A DNA stretch of 64,000 bases from Purshia tridentata. Its lineage: Eukaryota > Streptophyta > Magnoliopsida > Rosales > Rosaceae. A program made the position numbers and the translations under genes. The stretch covers positions 1 through 64,000 of the forward strand of contig QANT01000497.1 in assembly GCA_003254885.1 (NCBI GenBank), read 5' to 3'. This document shows, piece by piece, positions 10,552 through 20,153 of this stretch; positions within the stretch are counted from its first letter, which is position 1, and each line of letters begins with the position of its first letter. The notes under the pieces were generated by a model. It had not been told where the DNA came from. It did no database searches and saw only the letters and a program-made list of their open reading frames with translations.

Positions 10552-11626
10552 TATTTAGGATTAGTAATACAACTTGGGTAATTAGGCAATGCATATAAAA
10601 CAAGTATATATCTCTTCTTCAAAAAAAAAAAAAAACAAACGTATATATCCAAAAGAAACCTTGCATATAAACCTGAATATACACCTTGTATGGAGTGAAA
10701 TTGTTTATTTATATTCAGGTTTATATGCAAGGTTTCTTTTAGATACTTATTATTTTTTGGTGAGAAGAGATATATATTCTTGTTTTATATGCATTACTTA
10801 ATTAGTTCTGCGTTTTTACCCAAGTTCTATAACTAATCCTAAATATTGGAAGTGATTAATTAATCTAATATGCTGAAGTTATCATTTACTCTATTGGAAG
10901 TGATTAATTACAAATATGTTGAAGTGATCATTTAGTACTCCCTCTGAGCAGTGGTTTTGGAGGTGACATTTTATGCGTTATTCTGAGTTCAATGCCCAAA
11001 TATAATAGAACTATACATGGTGAACCAAAAAGTGAAATCTGAAAAAGAGAGCATTCTACCTAAGGTTCTTTTCGTGGCTCCTTACTCGAGAGGAAAACAT
11101 ATGAACATAAGATAATTTTTCACTTTGTTGTCTNAAAACATATGAACATAAGATAATTTTTCACTTTGTTGTCTACCTTCATGCATCAAGTTTTTCAATT
11201 AAAATTGCTGGATTCCCATATATTTGTTTCATTTACACTTTTTTCCCCCTTCAAGTTTTTGTTCCTTTTGTATATTGTGCCTTCTGAAAAATAGAAAATT
11301 TAAAATGGAGCTTTGTATTGTAATTTGGTTAACCAGGAACATAATTAAGGTTTAAAGGATCAAAGAGGATCGATGAATGTTTCAAGTACATTGTTTCTCA
11401 TTTTGGTTGCTGACTATTGTACGATAACACTGTGTTTGTTCCTTGTGTATATTGCTTTCACTCAAAGGCTTACACCTATATATTATGAATTGGCTGTTTT
11501 TGCCAATTTATTTTCATGTTATATTTTATGTTCTCTGAATTCTAGTTGATTGTTGAGGCATGTTAAAGAAAGCAAAGGAAAAAAGTTAAAATTGAAATGT
11601 GAGACTAACCTCATACATGTCTCTCC
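10552..11626 (+). repeat. Approximately 1 kb direct duplication, copy 2, with an internal N and 40-bp repeat
   Basis: It matches 9526-10550 closely. It begins inside the left arm of the foldback, so that arm is truncated. At 11134 a further single N interrupts it, and the roughly 40 bp before the N (AAAACATATGAACATAAGAT onward) are repeated directly after it. Beyond 11626 the sequence is unique. The copy-to-copy differences would suit two alleles of a heterozygous plant. Confidence 0.85.
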
Positions 11627-12479
11627 ATGTTAGACAGATTAAAATTAATGGAGTTTAACACATTATTGTTGTCATCATAAAAGAATTGTAACAAACCAAA
11701 CTAATTGAAGATATGAAAATTAGAGAAATATGAAACCAATCACAATAAGTGGTGTTTTATAAAAGAAAGAGTGTTGTAATAATTTAGTTTGGTTTTTCAT
11801 TGCTATTATTTACTAGACGAAGTTTTCAACAGAATGTTGCACTCACTGCATTGAATTTTTGAATTTGATAATGATTTTTTTTTCCTGGGTAACATTTCTA
11901 TCTAATTAACACCTTTAATTGGTTCACTTGGTTTTTGTTTTTGGACAATTTTGAGCCTAAGAGGGCTCTCTGTGTTTTATGTTTCTATTTCTTTTCTCTA
12001 TTTTTTATTTATTTATTGAAGGCCAATATACCAATGAAAAAAAGTATAAAAATTTACATCTTACATTTGTCTGAGTTCAATATATGATAGAGCAATGACA
12101 AAGTAATATTGTCTTATGGGTCTTGCTGTGGCTACTTATCAGAGAGGAACACATATGAACATAAGAACATTATTCAGTTTGTTTTCTGCCTCCATCAAGT
12201 CTTTCAAAATTATTTCAGGTACCTATGTGTTTGTGTTGAATTTCTTCTTATTACATTCTTTCTCTATTTTCACTTTTTCTCCTTTAGTTCCTCACGAGTC
12301 GCGAGGTTCTATGCAGTCATTATAGAATATTAGTTAGTTCCTCCAGAACATCCTTTCAGATTAAGTATCATCTTCTCATTTCATGCATTTTGCATTAAAT
12401 TTTTTGGGTACATATAAGCATTTTTACTTATACTTTACTCTCTCACTCTCTAATATATATGCAAGACATAAAGGTCTAC
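11627..12479. other. Intergenic DNA with a diverged third copy of part of the 1 kb repeat
   Basis: The stretch 12070-12290 keeps the order of landmarks found at 9945-10180: TGAGTTCAAT, a CTT-GTGGCT-ACT segment, GAGAGGAA, ACATATGAACATAAGA, TTTGTT-TCT and CATCAAGT. It is much more diverged than copies 1 and 2. This points to an older genuine duplication besides the recent or artefactual one. No gene was recognised before the HMG-box relic. Confidence 0.45.
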
Positions 12480-12860
12480 TATAAAGAGAAGGAAGAGGAG
12501 CTTCCAATCTTGAAAGGAAGAGGAAGAGCTATGAAACTACCAAAGCACAAAACCTTTCAATTACTAGAACAGACAACATACTTAGGAAAAAAAATTAAAG
12601 TTACCAGATAACGAGGAAGAAAAGAAGAATGTTGTTCCTAATAAACCTAAAAAGCCAGCATCCTTATACTAAATTTATATTCAACATGGAACAAGACAGT
12701 CGATTGGAGGACTGACTAGAGATTAACAACTTCATGAAAGGATTTTAATGGAGAAGTGAGACAGGTTTGGAATGGCTGAAACAATGGAAGCATATAAGAA
12801 GGAAATACAAACAAAATTAATCCAAGAATGAGATGTTGCCTGGCCTCTTTCTTAAGTGTT
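12480..12860 (+). pseudogene. Relic of a 3xHMG-box (HMGB6/HMGB13-type) chromosomal protein gene
   Basis: Three pieces in successive frames match this plant family in order. MKLPKHKTFQLLEQT at about 12531 resembles the linker helix. DNEEEKKNVVPNKPKKPAS at about 12607-12663 is the typical lead-in to an HMG box (PNKPKKPAS). VRQVWNG and AETMEAYKKE at about 12755-12805 match the end of the box. In-frame stops and frame changes separate the pieces, so it cannot encode a protein. Intact members have three HMG boxes, bind DNA and associate with mitotic and meiotic chromosomes. Only about one box is left here, and I recognised no parent copy in this window. Confidence 0.55.
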
Positions 12861-14077
12861 ATTGAACAGGTAGTACAAGTTTTACAACAGGTACAATGCT
12901 GCTCAGTCTTTATTTATTTATTTTATTTTTAATCAGTCTTCATTTATTTGATGTTTTTCTTTCTTTTTATTTCTCTTTTGTTAAATATTGGAAGGTAGAT
13001 GAGCACTGGCAACTATAGCAAAGGTTTAAGGCTTATTTCAAAATGGCTTATTTGCATTATGAGGCTCAACTAGCTAATATAAATTAGAGAGCGGCCAAAA
13101 AAAAAAGCTAATAAAAATTAGAGGATGATATATATAACTCGCAAATGTGAGAGGATAATTTTGCTATTACATTCAATATTTGTAATCTTGGTTTACTAAC
13201 TAGATAAAAAAAAACAAGATAAGCACAATAAAAATAACCTATTAGCTAGACATACTATATATCCATGCTAAATTATCAATGTTTGTGTAATAGAAAAAGC
13301 CTATTCGCACTAGTTGCTAGGAGAAACATGGCGTGCAGATGAATAATAAATGCAAATGAAATTATTTGAAAAAAAAAAAATGTAGGAAATGTGAAATTAT
13401 TTGGAAAAACATACAGTATAAGTGTTGCACAATAGGAAGAGCGAATTCACACTCAAATTATGATTGCCGGGCATTTATTTCTGATATGCAACTCCAACTA
13501 TATTTTCTTTCTCATTTTGAGCATGTTAAAATGATTTAGTTAAGTTTTTATATGATTGTAAATTTTCAACTCATTGATTAAATGAAACTAAAAATAAAAA
13601 AACATATACATAATAAGAACAACCTAATTTATCTTTATGCAAGAGTTGCTTAATTAACCGTCTAAAATATGATTTGGGCAAAAAAAAAATCCAGAATATG
13701 ACCAGCCTCGACATAAAAAAGAAAACAAAAGAAATTAGAATAAGACTAGCTTGAGTAATTGGACAATGGAAGAGTAAAAGAGATAGATAATGTGAAAACA
13801 AAAAAAAAAGAAAATTCTTCAGTTCTTTAGTTGGGCTTGTGATAGAAAAGCCCAACTTCTTCAATTCTTTAGTTGGGCTGCGGGATTTGGATTGACGCTA
13901 GTATGCAAATCCAGTAATACCCTTAACTTGGTCATCAAATTACAAAGTTGCTTTCTTGTTCAAAGTGAAAGGTATTTGGCGGCAAAGAGTGTGTTAGTTA
14001 GCAGCATATAACAGACTAACAGACTAAAAAAACCAACTCAAAAGCAACTCAACTCTAAGCTTCTCTCTGAATCTCAC
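12861..14077. other. AT-rich intergenic DNA before the repeat-built reading frame
   Basis: Mostly A/T runs and short frames. Around 13816-13878 the sequence TTCTTTAGTTGGGCT occurs twice in direct orientation with an intervening complementary AAGCCCAACTT, giving a small hairpin. The last 100 bp before 14078 (CTCAAAAGCAACTCAACTCT) resemble a plant 5' leader. No other feature is supported. Confidence 0.4.
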
Positions 14078-14700
14078 ATGGCGCCCAACCCGATCATCTT
14101 TGTCACCACTCTCATCACCATCATCAGCATCACAGCCTCTCTCGCACCAACACCTGCACTCTCTGATTCTCCATCTCCTCCGCCGCTCCAAACCCTTGCT
14201 TCTGGCTCCGACTTCACCGTCGGCTTTCTCGCACCAGCACCCGCACTCTCCGATTCTCCACCTCCTCCGCCGCTCTAAACCCTCGCTTTTGGATTCGACT
14301 TCACCGTCGGCTCTCCCGCACCAACACCCGTACTCTCCGATTCTCCACCTTCTCCACTGCTCCAAACCCTCGCTTTTGGCTCTGACTTCACCATCGGCTC
14401 TCTCACACCAGCACTCGCACTCTCCGGCTCTCCTCCGCCGCTCTAAACCCTCGCTTTTGGATCCGACTTCACCATCGGCTCTCCCGCACCAACACCCGTA
14501 CTCTCCGATTCTCTACCTTCTCCACTGCTCCAAACCCTCGCTTTTGGCTCTGACTTCACCATCGGCTCTCTCGCACCAGCACTCGCACTCTCCGATTCTC
14601 CACCTCTGCCGCCGCTGGAGCGGGCTCCGACCTGGTGGAGGTACTCGTTCCCGCTTGCTATTGCCTGTGCAATCTTTGGCTTAAAGATTCACAGGTACAA
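14078..14700 (+). CDS. Secreted Ser/Pro-rich protein built from 29-residue repeats; frame interrupted
   Basis: From the ATG at 14078 the frame gives a signal peptide (MAPNPIIFVTTLITIISITA) followed by a Pro/Ser/Ala-rich region of the arabinogalactan or extensin-like kind. The first stop is at 14276-14278, giving 66 aa. The same frame continues as tandem 87-bp units (14186, 14273, 14360 with 81 bp, 14441, 14528) and ends with a hydrophobic helix (WWRYSFPLAIACAIFGLKI) before a splice-donor-like CAG|GTACAA at about 14694. Two units carry TAA where the others have CAA (14276 and 14444). Either the short 66-aa protein is real, or a longer membrane-anchored one has become a pseudogene. I do not recognise the family. 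Confidence 0.45.
14186..14614 (+). repeat. Five-copy 87-bp tandem repeat (coding minisatellite)
   Basis: Units start at 14186, 14273, 14360, 14441 and 14528. Each reads through CTC-CAA/TAA-ACC, a GACTTCACC core and an ACTCTCCGATTCTCC-like end. The third unit is 81 bp. Period lengths are multiples of three, so the frame of every unit is preserved. This is the mark of a repeat that expanded inside coding sequence. Confidence 0.85.
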
Positions 14701-15772
14701 TTTTTGGCTCCAAACCCTTTGTACTTTCTACCAATGATGTTAATCTATTTCCTTCTGTTTGATGTTTTCTTTGAGCAAAATTATTAAACATTTATTCTAA
14801 TTCTAAGTTTACTCGCAAGTGCACGAATTGCAGAGTAGCAAGGGGTGCAAAGTACGAGGTCGATCCCACAGGGAATGGGTCTAGTAACAATAAACTAACT
14901 CAACTTACATATTAGAAACACTAACACACACACACGGATAGAGGGGTTTAGATTAGGTTGAAAAACACACGCAATATTTCTTCAGTTTTCCTAGTTTGAT
15001 CAAGAATTGTCCAATTTTAGCTCTTTTGGCTTCTTTCTTCATCAATACTTCATTTAACCTACAAAACACAAAACTAAAACAAAAGACACAAAAACGTCGA
15101 GTTCTTGCACTCTAAGTTAAGGAGTTAATATGTAAAAATAGTGTAAATTGAGCACTCAACACCCTCTTTCAATTAAAATTAAATTAGATGTTATTTTTTT
15201 GTTTTAATATTGATTTTAGACTTAATTTATTTTTATTAATAGATATGAACAGTACATTAATCATTATTTATTGATAGAATAATAGTCTGATTTGTTTTCC
15301 TTTTTAATATATTTTTATTAACGGATATGAACAGTACATTAATCATTATTTCTTGATTGAATAATAGTCTGATTTGTTTTTCCTTTTTCAATTAAATGTG
15401 AATTTTTTTTCTTTATGTTTATTTGAGATTCATTTTTTATTATTAATTAGTAATTAGTTAATTTCATTCTTATACTCACCCGGCCATCTTAATTTAGTCA
15501 ACTTTTTAGTCATAAGTTACTTTAATGTGAGAAAACAACATACATTTAAATAACATAAAAAAAATAAAAAAGAACCTTTTTAGTCTATTGAAAAATGAAC
15601 CACTCTGTTGTCACATAAAATATAATAAAAAAACACCATTAGTTTAGGAATTATGGACTCGACACACACTATAATTTGGCATTTAAGTATAAGTTCATTA
15701 TTAACTATATATTTGCATGTCTCTTTTTTTTTTTTTTTTNTTTTTTTTTTTTTTTTTTTTTACAGGAATACT
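14700..15772. other. Intergenic DNA with an interspersed-repeat-like segment and an 80-bp tandem duplication
   Basis: The segment 14805-14890 (CGCAAGTGCACGAATTGCAG through GTCGATCCCACAGGGAA) resembles a motif found dispersed in many plant genomes, probably part of an old transposable element whose class I cannot fix. At 15230-15391 an 81-bp unit containing ATATGAACAGTACATTAATC occurs twice. At 15722-15762 a poly-T run is interrupted by one N at 15740, an unresolved homopolymer. No gene is seen. Confidence 0.4.
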
Positions 15773-16690
15773 ATGGCCCTGTCATGTTATTTTGGTCTAT
15801 TGGGTGGGCAGATGGTAAGCCACATTAGCATTTGTGTGGCCCAATGGATATTGTACACTGAAGGCTGATCAGTGTGCTAAACCCTATGATCAACGTTTCA
15901 CCTTGCATGGAATGTGGCCCATGGACGCTTGGGGTAAGACCATAAGAAGCCACGAGTATCAAGCTCGTGCTCATGAGCCTCAAGAACGTTGGTTTGAGTA
16001 TCTGAACAAAGATGTGCTGGATGAGTTGATGAAGCCATCCTTGACGTCCAAACAGAATGTAATGGAATCTGCCAAATTCTGGAGACATGAGTGGCTAACC
16101 CATGGGGTCAATGCGTATCTTACTGTGAATGGAAACAAATTCCTTATGTTTACAGGTATCGAAGACTACATTGGTTAATCTTGTAAGGAAATACAAGCTG
16201 GATCGACTCCTGGAAACCTTAAATAATTAATGTTGCCTCCACTTTACTAAAAAAAATATATATTTTTATTTTTTGTTAAAGTTGTTAGCTGGTACAAATT
16301 CCTTATGTTTACAGGTATCGAAGACTACGTGACTACATTGGTTAATCTTGTAAGGAAATACAAGCTGGATCGACTCCTGGAAACCTTAAATAAAGAAGGT
16401 AATTAAATAATTAATGTTGCCTCCACTTTACTAAAAAAAAAATATATTTTTATTTTTTGTTAAAGTTGTTAGCTGGGTTTTTCTCTTTTTTTAACAGCGA
16501 TTTATCCAAGTCCCCATGCGGTGCCAGTAAGACATGTGGCAAGGGCAGTCAAGTCTGACCACTACTCATTGATCGTATAGATATCTGCGTTAATCTGTGT
16601 GATAAAGAACTTACAAATTGTTTTCAAATATCCAGAAACTGTGGTGACTATAGCTACGAAAAGGCATATACCCTAATCTTTGAGATTAAG
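15773..16690 (+). pseudogene. Degenerate RNase T2 (S-like ribonuclease) gene with a duplicated exon block
   Basis: The block 15830-16155 encodes WPNGYCTLKADQC, then FTLHGMWP and later FWRHEWLTHG. These are the two conserved histidine motifs (CAS I and CAS II) of T2 endoribonucleases, which cut single-stranded RNA and are usually secreted or vacuolar. A following exon (GIEDYVTTLVNLVRKYKLDR) with its 3' intron occurs twice, at about 16138-16287 and 16288-16480. A last block at 16499-16690 gives a C-terminal-like piece. The lead exon with a signal peptide is not recognisable, and the frames do not join cleanly. I therefore call it a broken host gene. It is closer to non-self-incompatibility S-like RNases than to S-RNases, judging by the motif spacing, and this is uncertain. 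Confidence 0.6.
16138..16480 (+). repeat. Tandem duplication of an exon plus flanking intron in the RNase T2 relic
   Basis: Two units of about 150 and 190 bp both start at AATTCCTTATGTTTACAGGT and run through the RKYKLDR-coding exon into an A-rich, then T-rich intron ending GTTGTTAGCTGG. They differ by small insertions only, so the duplication is fairly young compared with the decay of the gene. Confidence 0.85.
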
Positions 16691-16966
16691 TAGTCCTTTG
16701 GAATTTGGATGACCAACACTTAAAAGTCTCTTAAAAAATGAAAATCATTCCTTTGCATGACCAGCAGGCAAACAAATGATCCAGCAGGTACATATATCAT
16801 CTTGTCAATAACTAAATTAAAAATTAAGCAACACTTGGTAATTCCAATTTATAAAGGAGATGATGGGTAATCAGAATTTGGTAAATATTTTGAGTTACAA
16901 TACTTTCTAGCTTCAGCTTACACAACAGATCAAGTAACCAGCAACCAAAATAGTTTCTATGGTGTT

Positions 16967-18020
16967 TGATAGGCTTTATAGCAGTCCATGTCCATAAATA
17001 CAATAAACAAATAAATACAAAAATGATTCTAAAATTGGACTAATTAATCTAAAATAATAAAAACACTACCCGGATTATGATCCAATAGGAATGCAGCCTA
17101 CTAAAAGAAAAGAACTGGCTTTCTCTGCTTATATAAATTACCAATGAACAATATTTTAATCGTGAAGAAGAAGAAAGTATAATATCCATCACTAAACCAA
17201 TCAGAAGCACCAACTAGCTCAAATATTTATTAAAGAAGAAAATAGAAAACATGTATAGGTACCACCAAAACGAAAATTCCACAAATTAAGCTTTTACAAA
17301 GAAACTTACACACAGACTCATCCATCTTCCATTTCTCAGAAATCCAAGTTTTTCATCTGAATGCTGCTTTTGTGAGGCACATACTCTCCAAGATACGTAG
17401 AACACACTCTGCAACAACAACTCCACCAATTTCACAATCACCACCAGTCCACCACTCCCACCAAAAAACCCCCAACTGTGATCCTCACAAAAACCCCAAA
17501 TCCTCCCCGCCGTGCACCACCACCGACCCGAAAACACAACCGTTAACCCCACAAATCGTCAAGTACCCAAAAACAAGCACTGCCGCCATTCCGATCTTCC
17601 CCTTCAGCAACTCATAGCTCTTCTTCATCACCGCGAATCCATAAACGGGCTCGAGAACAGAGACCACACTAGCCAAGTGCCAGAGTGCAGTAATGTAGAC
17701 GTGACAACAAGGAAGAGCAAGAAAATGACCATCCCAGTGAAAAGCAGCAAAATTGGGTTCTGGTATCAATGGCAACAATGAGCAACCGACCATTAGGAGC
17801 GAGACCCAGAGGAAAGTGATGAAGAGGCGCTTGAAGACTTTGGGAATGGTGGAGAGGGTGTTGGAGAAGGAGACGGGTTTTAAGGTGTAGAGAGAGGCGA
17901 CGGTGAAGACGACGGCGGCGGTGGAGAGGAGAGAGAAGGCGAAGAGGATGGAAGATGAGGTAGAAGAACTGGAAGAGGAGGAGGATGGTCCATTTGTGGT
18001 GGAGTTGGGCCGGGTCGGTG
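16967..18020 (-). pseudogene. Partial, degenerate second copy of the membrane-protein gene at 5588-6547
   Basis: The minus strand of 17290-18020 matches residues from about 63 to the C-terminus of the 319-aa membrane protein. One well-preserved run covers YITALWHLASVVSVLEPVYG and the KKSYELLKGKIGMAAV stretch. The 3' flank (16967-17290) matches 4739-5470. The match stops abruptly at GGGTCGGTG (18020), so the first 63 codons and the promoter are missing. Several frameshifts and a roughly 30-bp deletion near 17787 break the frame. It is a dead partial duplicate in the same orientation as its parent, about 11 kb away, with the F-box, HMG and RNase units in between. Confidence 0.88.
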
Positions 18021-20153
18021 ATATTTTTAAATGTTAAGCTAAAAATAAAGAATTTTGAATTTTGAGGAGAAAAAGAGAGAGGGAGAGACGGGCGAGCTGT
18101 AAGGTGGCAAGCATGGACGAGATCACGGCTTATTAATGTCCAATTATGTTGTAATGTTCATGAATATGCAGTGACTAATGATGTATTGATCGCGGTTTAA
18201 CAGTCGCACAGTATGTACAAATGATATTAACATTAATTTTGTTCCTTTCCATGAAATTACACATAATGCATATGAATATATGATCAATATATCTCTTTGT
18301 TATTATTAACAGGGTTCGAGCTAGGAAGGTAATATTAATAATCCAACGTCAATCTTTTGCCAAGTTAAAAATTGAAGCTTAAAGTGACCAATAATATGGT
18401 TCTAGGTGGCAAATTATTGGTTCATCAATCAATCAATCAATCATATTGCAAGATAATCAACCATGGATCTAGCCATCAGTGTCCAGTACTCAGTCAAAGT
18501 GTTTGGGCCCACCCCCACTGTTTGAATTAGGAAAGCAAAATAGTTTAAAAGGCTTCCCTATTTATTCTGCAAAATTCATAAAGCTGGAATTGGAATTGGC
18601 AGAGATGAGAAGGATGGTTAACAGTCGCGCAGTAGAAATGCAGTATGCATGATATCGACACTTTCTTCTTTCCATCAAATTACACATATATGCACTTTGT
18701 CCACTCCCATGCAGTCAAACTTGTGGACCAACCCCCCCTTCTTTGAATAATTACTTCTTTGCTTTTTTTGGAAACCATGGTCGGCTCATGATTTTAAAAG
18801 GTTTCCCTATTTGGCAAAATCCATAAAGCTTCCTTGCCAGACAATAGGGTTGTTAGTACATGCACTAGCAGTTTCATATACTTCATTTTCATGAAATTAC
18901 ATATTTGCCACTCTTGTTTATAAGCATACGCATGCTAGTTAGCCACATTGAGAATATCACTCATGGACCACTTTGCAAAAATGCACTGGAAGACCCTATA
19001 TCTACTTTATATTTAATTTTAAGCTCTAACTTAAATTAAGCATATTCTTAAAAAAGAAAATAACATATAAGAATATATAACTTGTGTCATGACTACTTCT
19101 CTACCTGCTACACTATAATAATACTGTTGCAAAAATGTGAACGTGTAATTATAACATTGAAATTAAAAGATGAACCCCCAAATGATGAGATTCACTTTTT
19201 TATTTAAATTACTAATTAATCAAGCTCACTATATAATATAAACAAAATTAAATCTGTAGTTTTTTCCATTTCTTGGCCGCTGAGCACATCTTTAATCTTT
19301 TTATTAATAAATAAGATTGAAATATTTCATTTAGTTGAAATGTACGTACCTTGTGTATTCTGATATTTTGTTTCAGTATTAAAGTGGTAGTATCATAATT
19401 AACATATGCTAACTCCTTTTACATGATGCATATATACATGTTAACATACAGACAAATTGATGATTAACAGTAATAATTATTTTATCCCTATCTCTGTCGC
19501 ACTGTCACTCGTACTCATTAAATTTGGATGTAACTCACATGCAAGGCAGAGTGGCATGTTGGTAATATGATCGGAAAGGATGGGCTGTTTGCCAAGGCCA
19601 AGTTATCTAAATATGGAGAGTTGATCAGCTCTCTCTTCATGCCAAACTTGAATCCAACTTGCAAAGGCAGAAAGAAGCTTGAGGTAAAGCAATGTCTAAA
19701 GTCTTTCTTCCAATCTCTTCCTTCCTTCCTTCCTTCTCTCTCTCTCTCTCTCTCCACGCAAAAATGTTGATATATATGTCATATTAGGGTTTTTAGAAAA
19801 CTAGGTTCCCACTTCTGATTACAGTATATAGTTCTTTGGTTTCTAGCATTACTCCTTCATTTATAATTTTTATTTGGTATATATAACTCTATCATTTAAT
19901 TTCATCCAACAAAAGAAGATCGAACCCCTTACTCTTATAGCATACTAATAATTAAGAACTAAACCAATTTTTTTACCGTAAACTATAAATCCATATATAT
20001 GCTAGCTTTCTTGTTGCAGTCTATATTTTTAAGAAGTAAATTGTAATTGGGTTTTTGGGTGGTGATCTAAATCAGGAATTTGAGCACTGAAAAGTGCAGA
20101 ATACCATTTCTTCTCAAGCAAGCACAAAACTTGGTAACCAAGCATAAATTAGT
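18021..20153. promoter_or_regulatory. Long upstream region of the B-sister MADS gene with internal repeats
   Basis: A diverged direct repeat is visible. The series TTAACAGTCGC(A/G)CAGTA, TTCCAT-AAATTACACATA, CAGTCAAA, CCC(A/C)CC-CTTTGAAT, TTTAAAAGG-TTCCCTATTT and AAATTCATAAAGCT occurs over 18190-18595 and again over 18618-18835. At 18306-18330 a 25-bp match to the end of MADS exon 3 with its donor GT stands alone. A leader-like segment with (CTTC)n and (CT)n lies at 19715-19755. A 5' UTR intron is possible but unproven. Confidence 0.45.
18306..18330 (+). pseudogene. AGL63: 25-bp echo of the MADS K-box exon end
   Basis: The 25 bases matching TTAACAGGGTTCGAGCTAGG and the following splice donor are identical to 21675-21699 of the functional gene, and the flanks are unrelated. 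It may be a remnant of an earlier tandem MADS copy or a small templated insertion. Confidence 0.5.

Noticed and set aside
10539-10801. Frames crossing the N at 10551
   Set aside because: They run through the foldback repeat and an assembly join, with no protein similarity.
13571-13864. A 97-codon minus-strand frame rich in Phe and Leu
   Set aside because: Composition follows the AT-rich, poly-A template; there is no recognisable domain or leader.
14100-14684. A 194-codon open frame across the 87-bp repeats
   Set aside because: It overlaps the frame with a signal peptide and hydrophobic end, starts inside it, and is open only because repeat units of length divisible by three copy an open stretch; its composition is not protein-like.
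15722-15762. Poly-T runs with one N (also at 20500-20537) as possible retrogene tails
   Set aside because: No retrogene sequence adjoins them; an unresolved homopolymer length is sufficient to explain the N.
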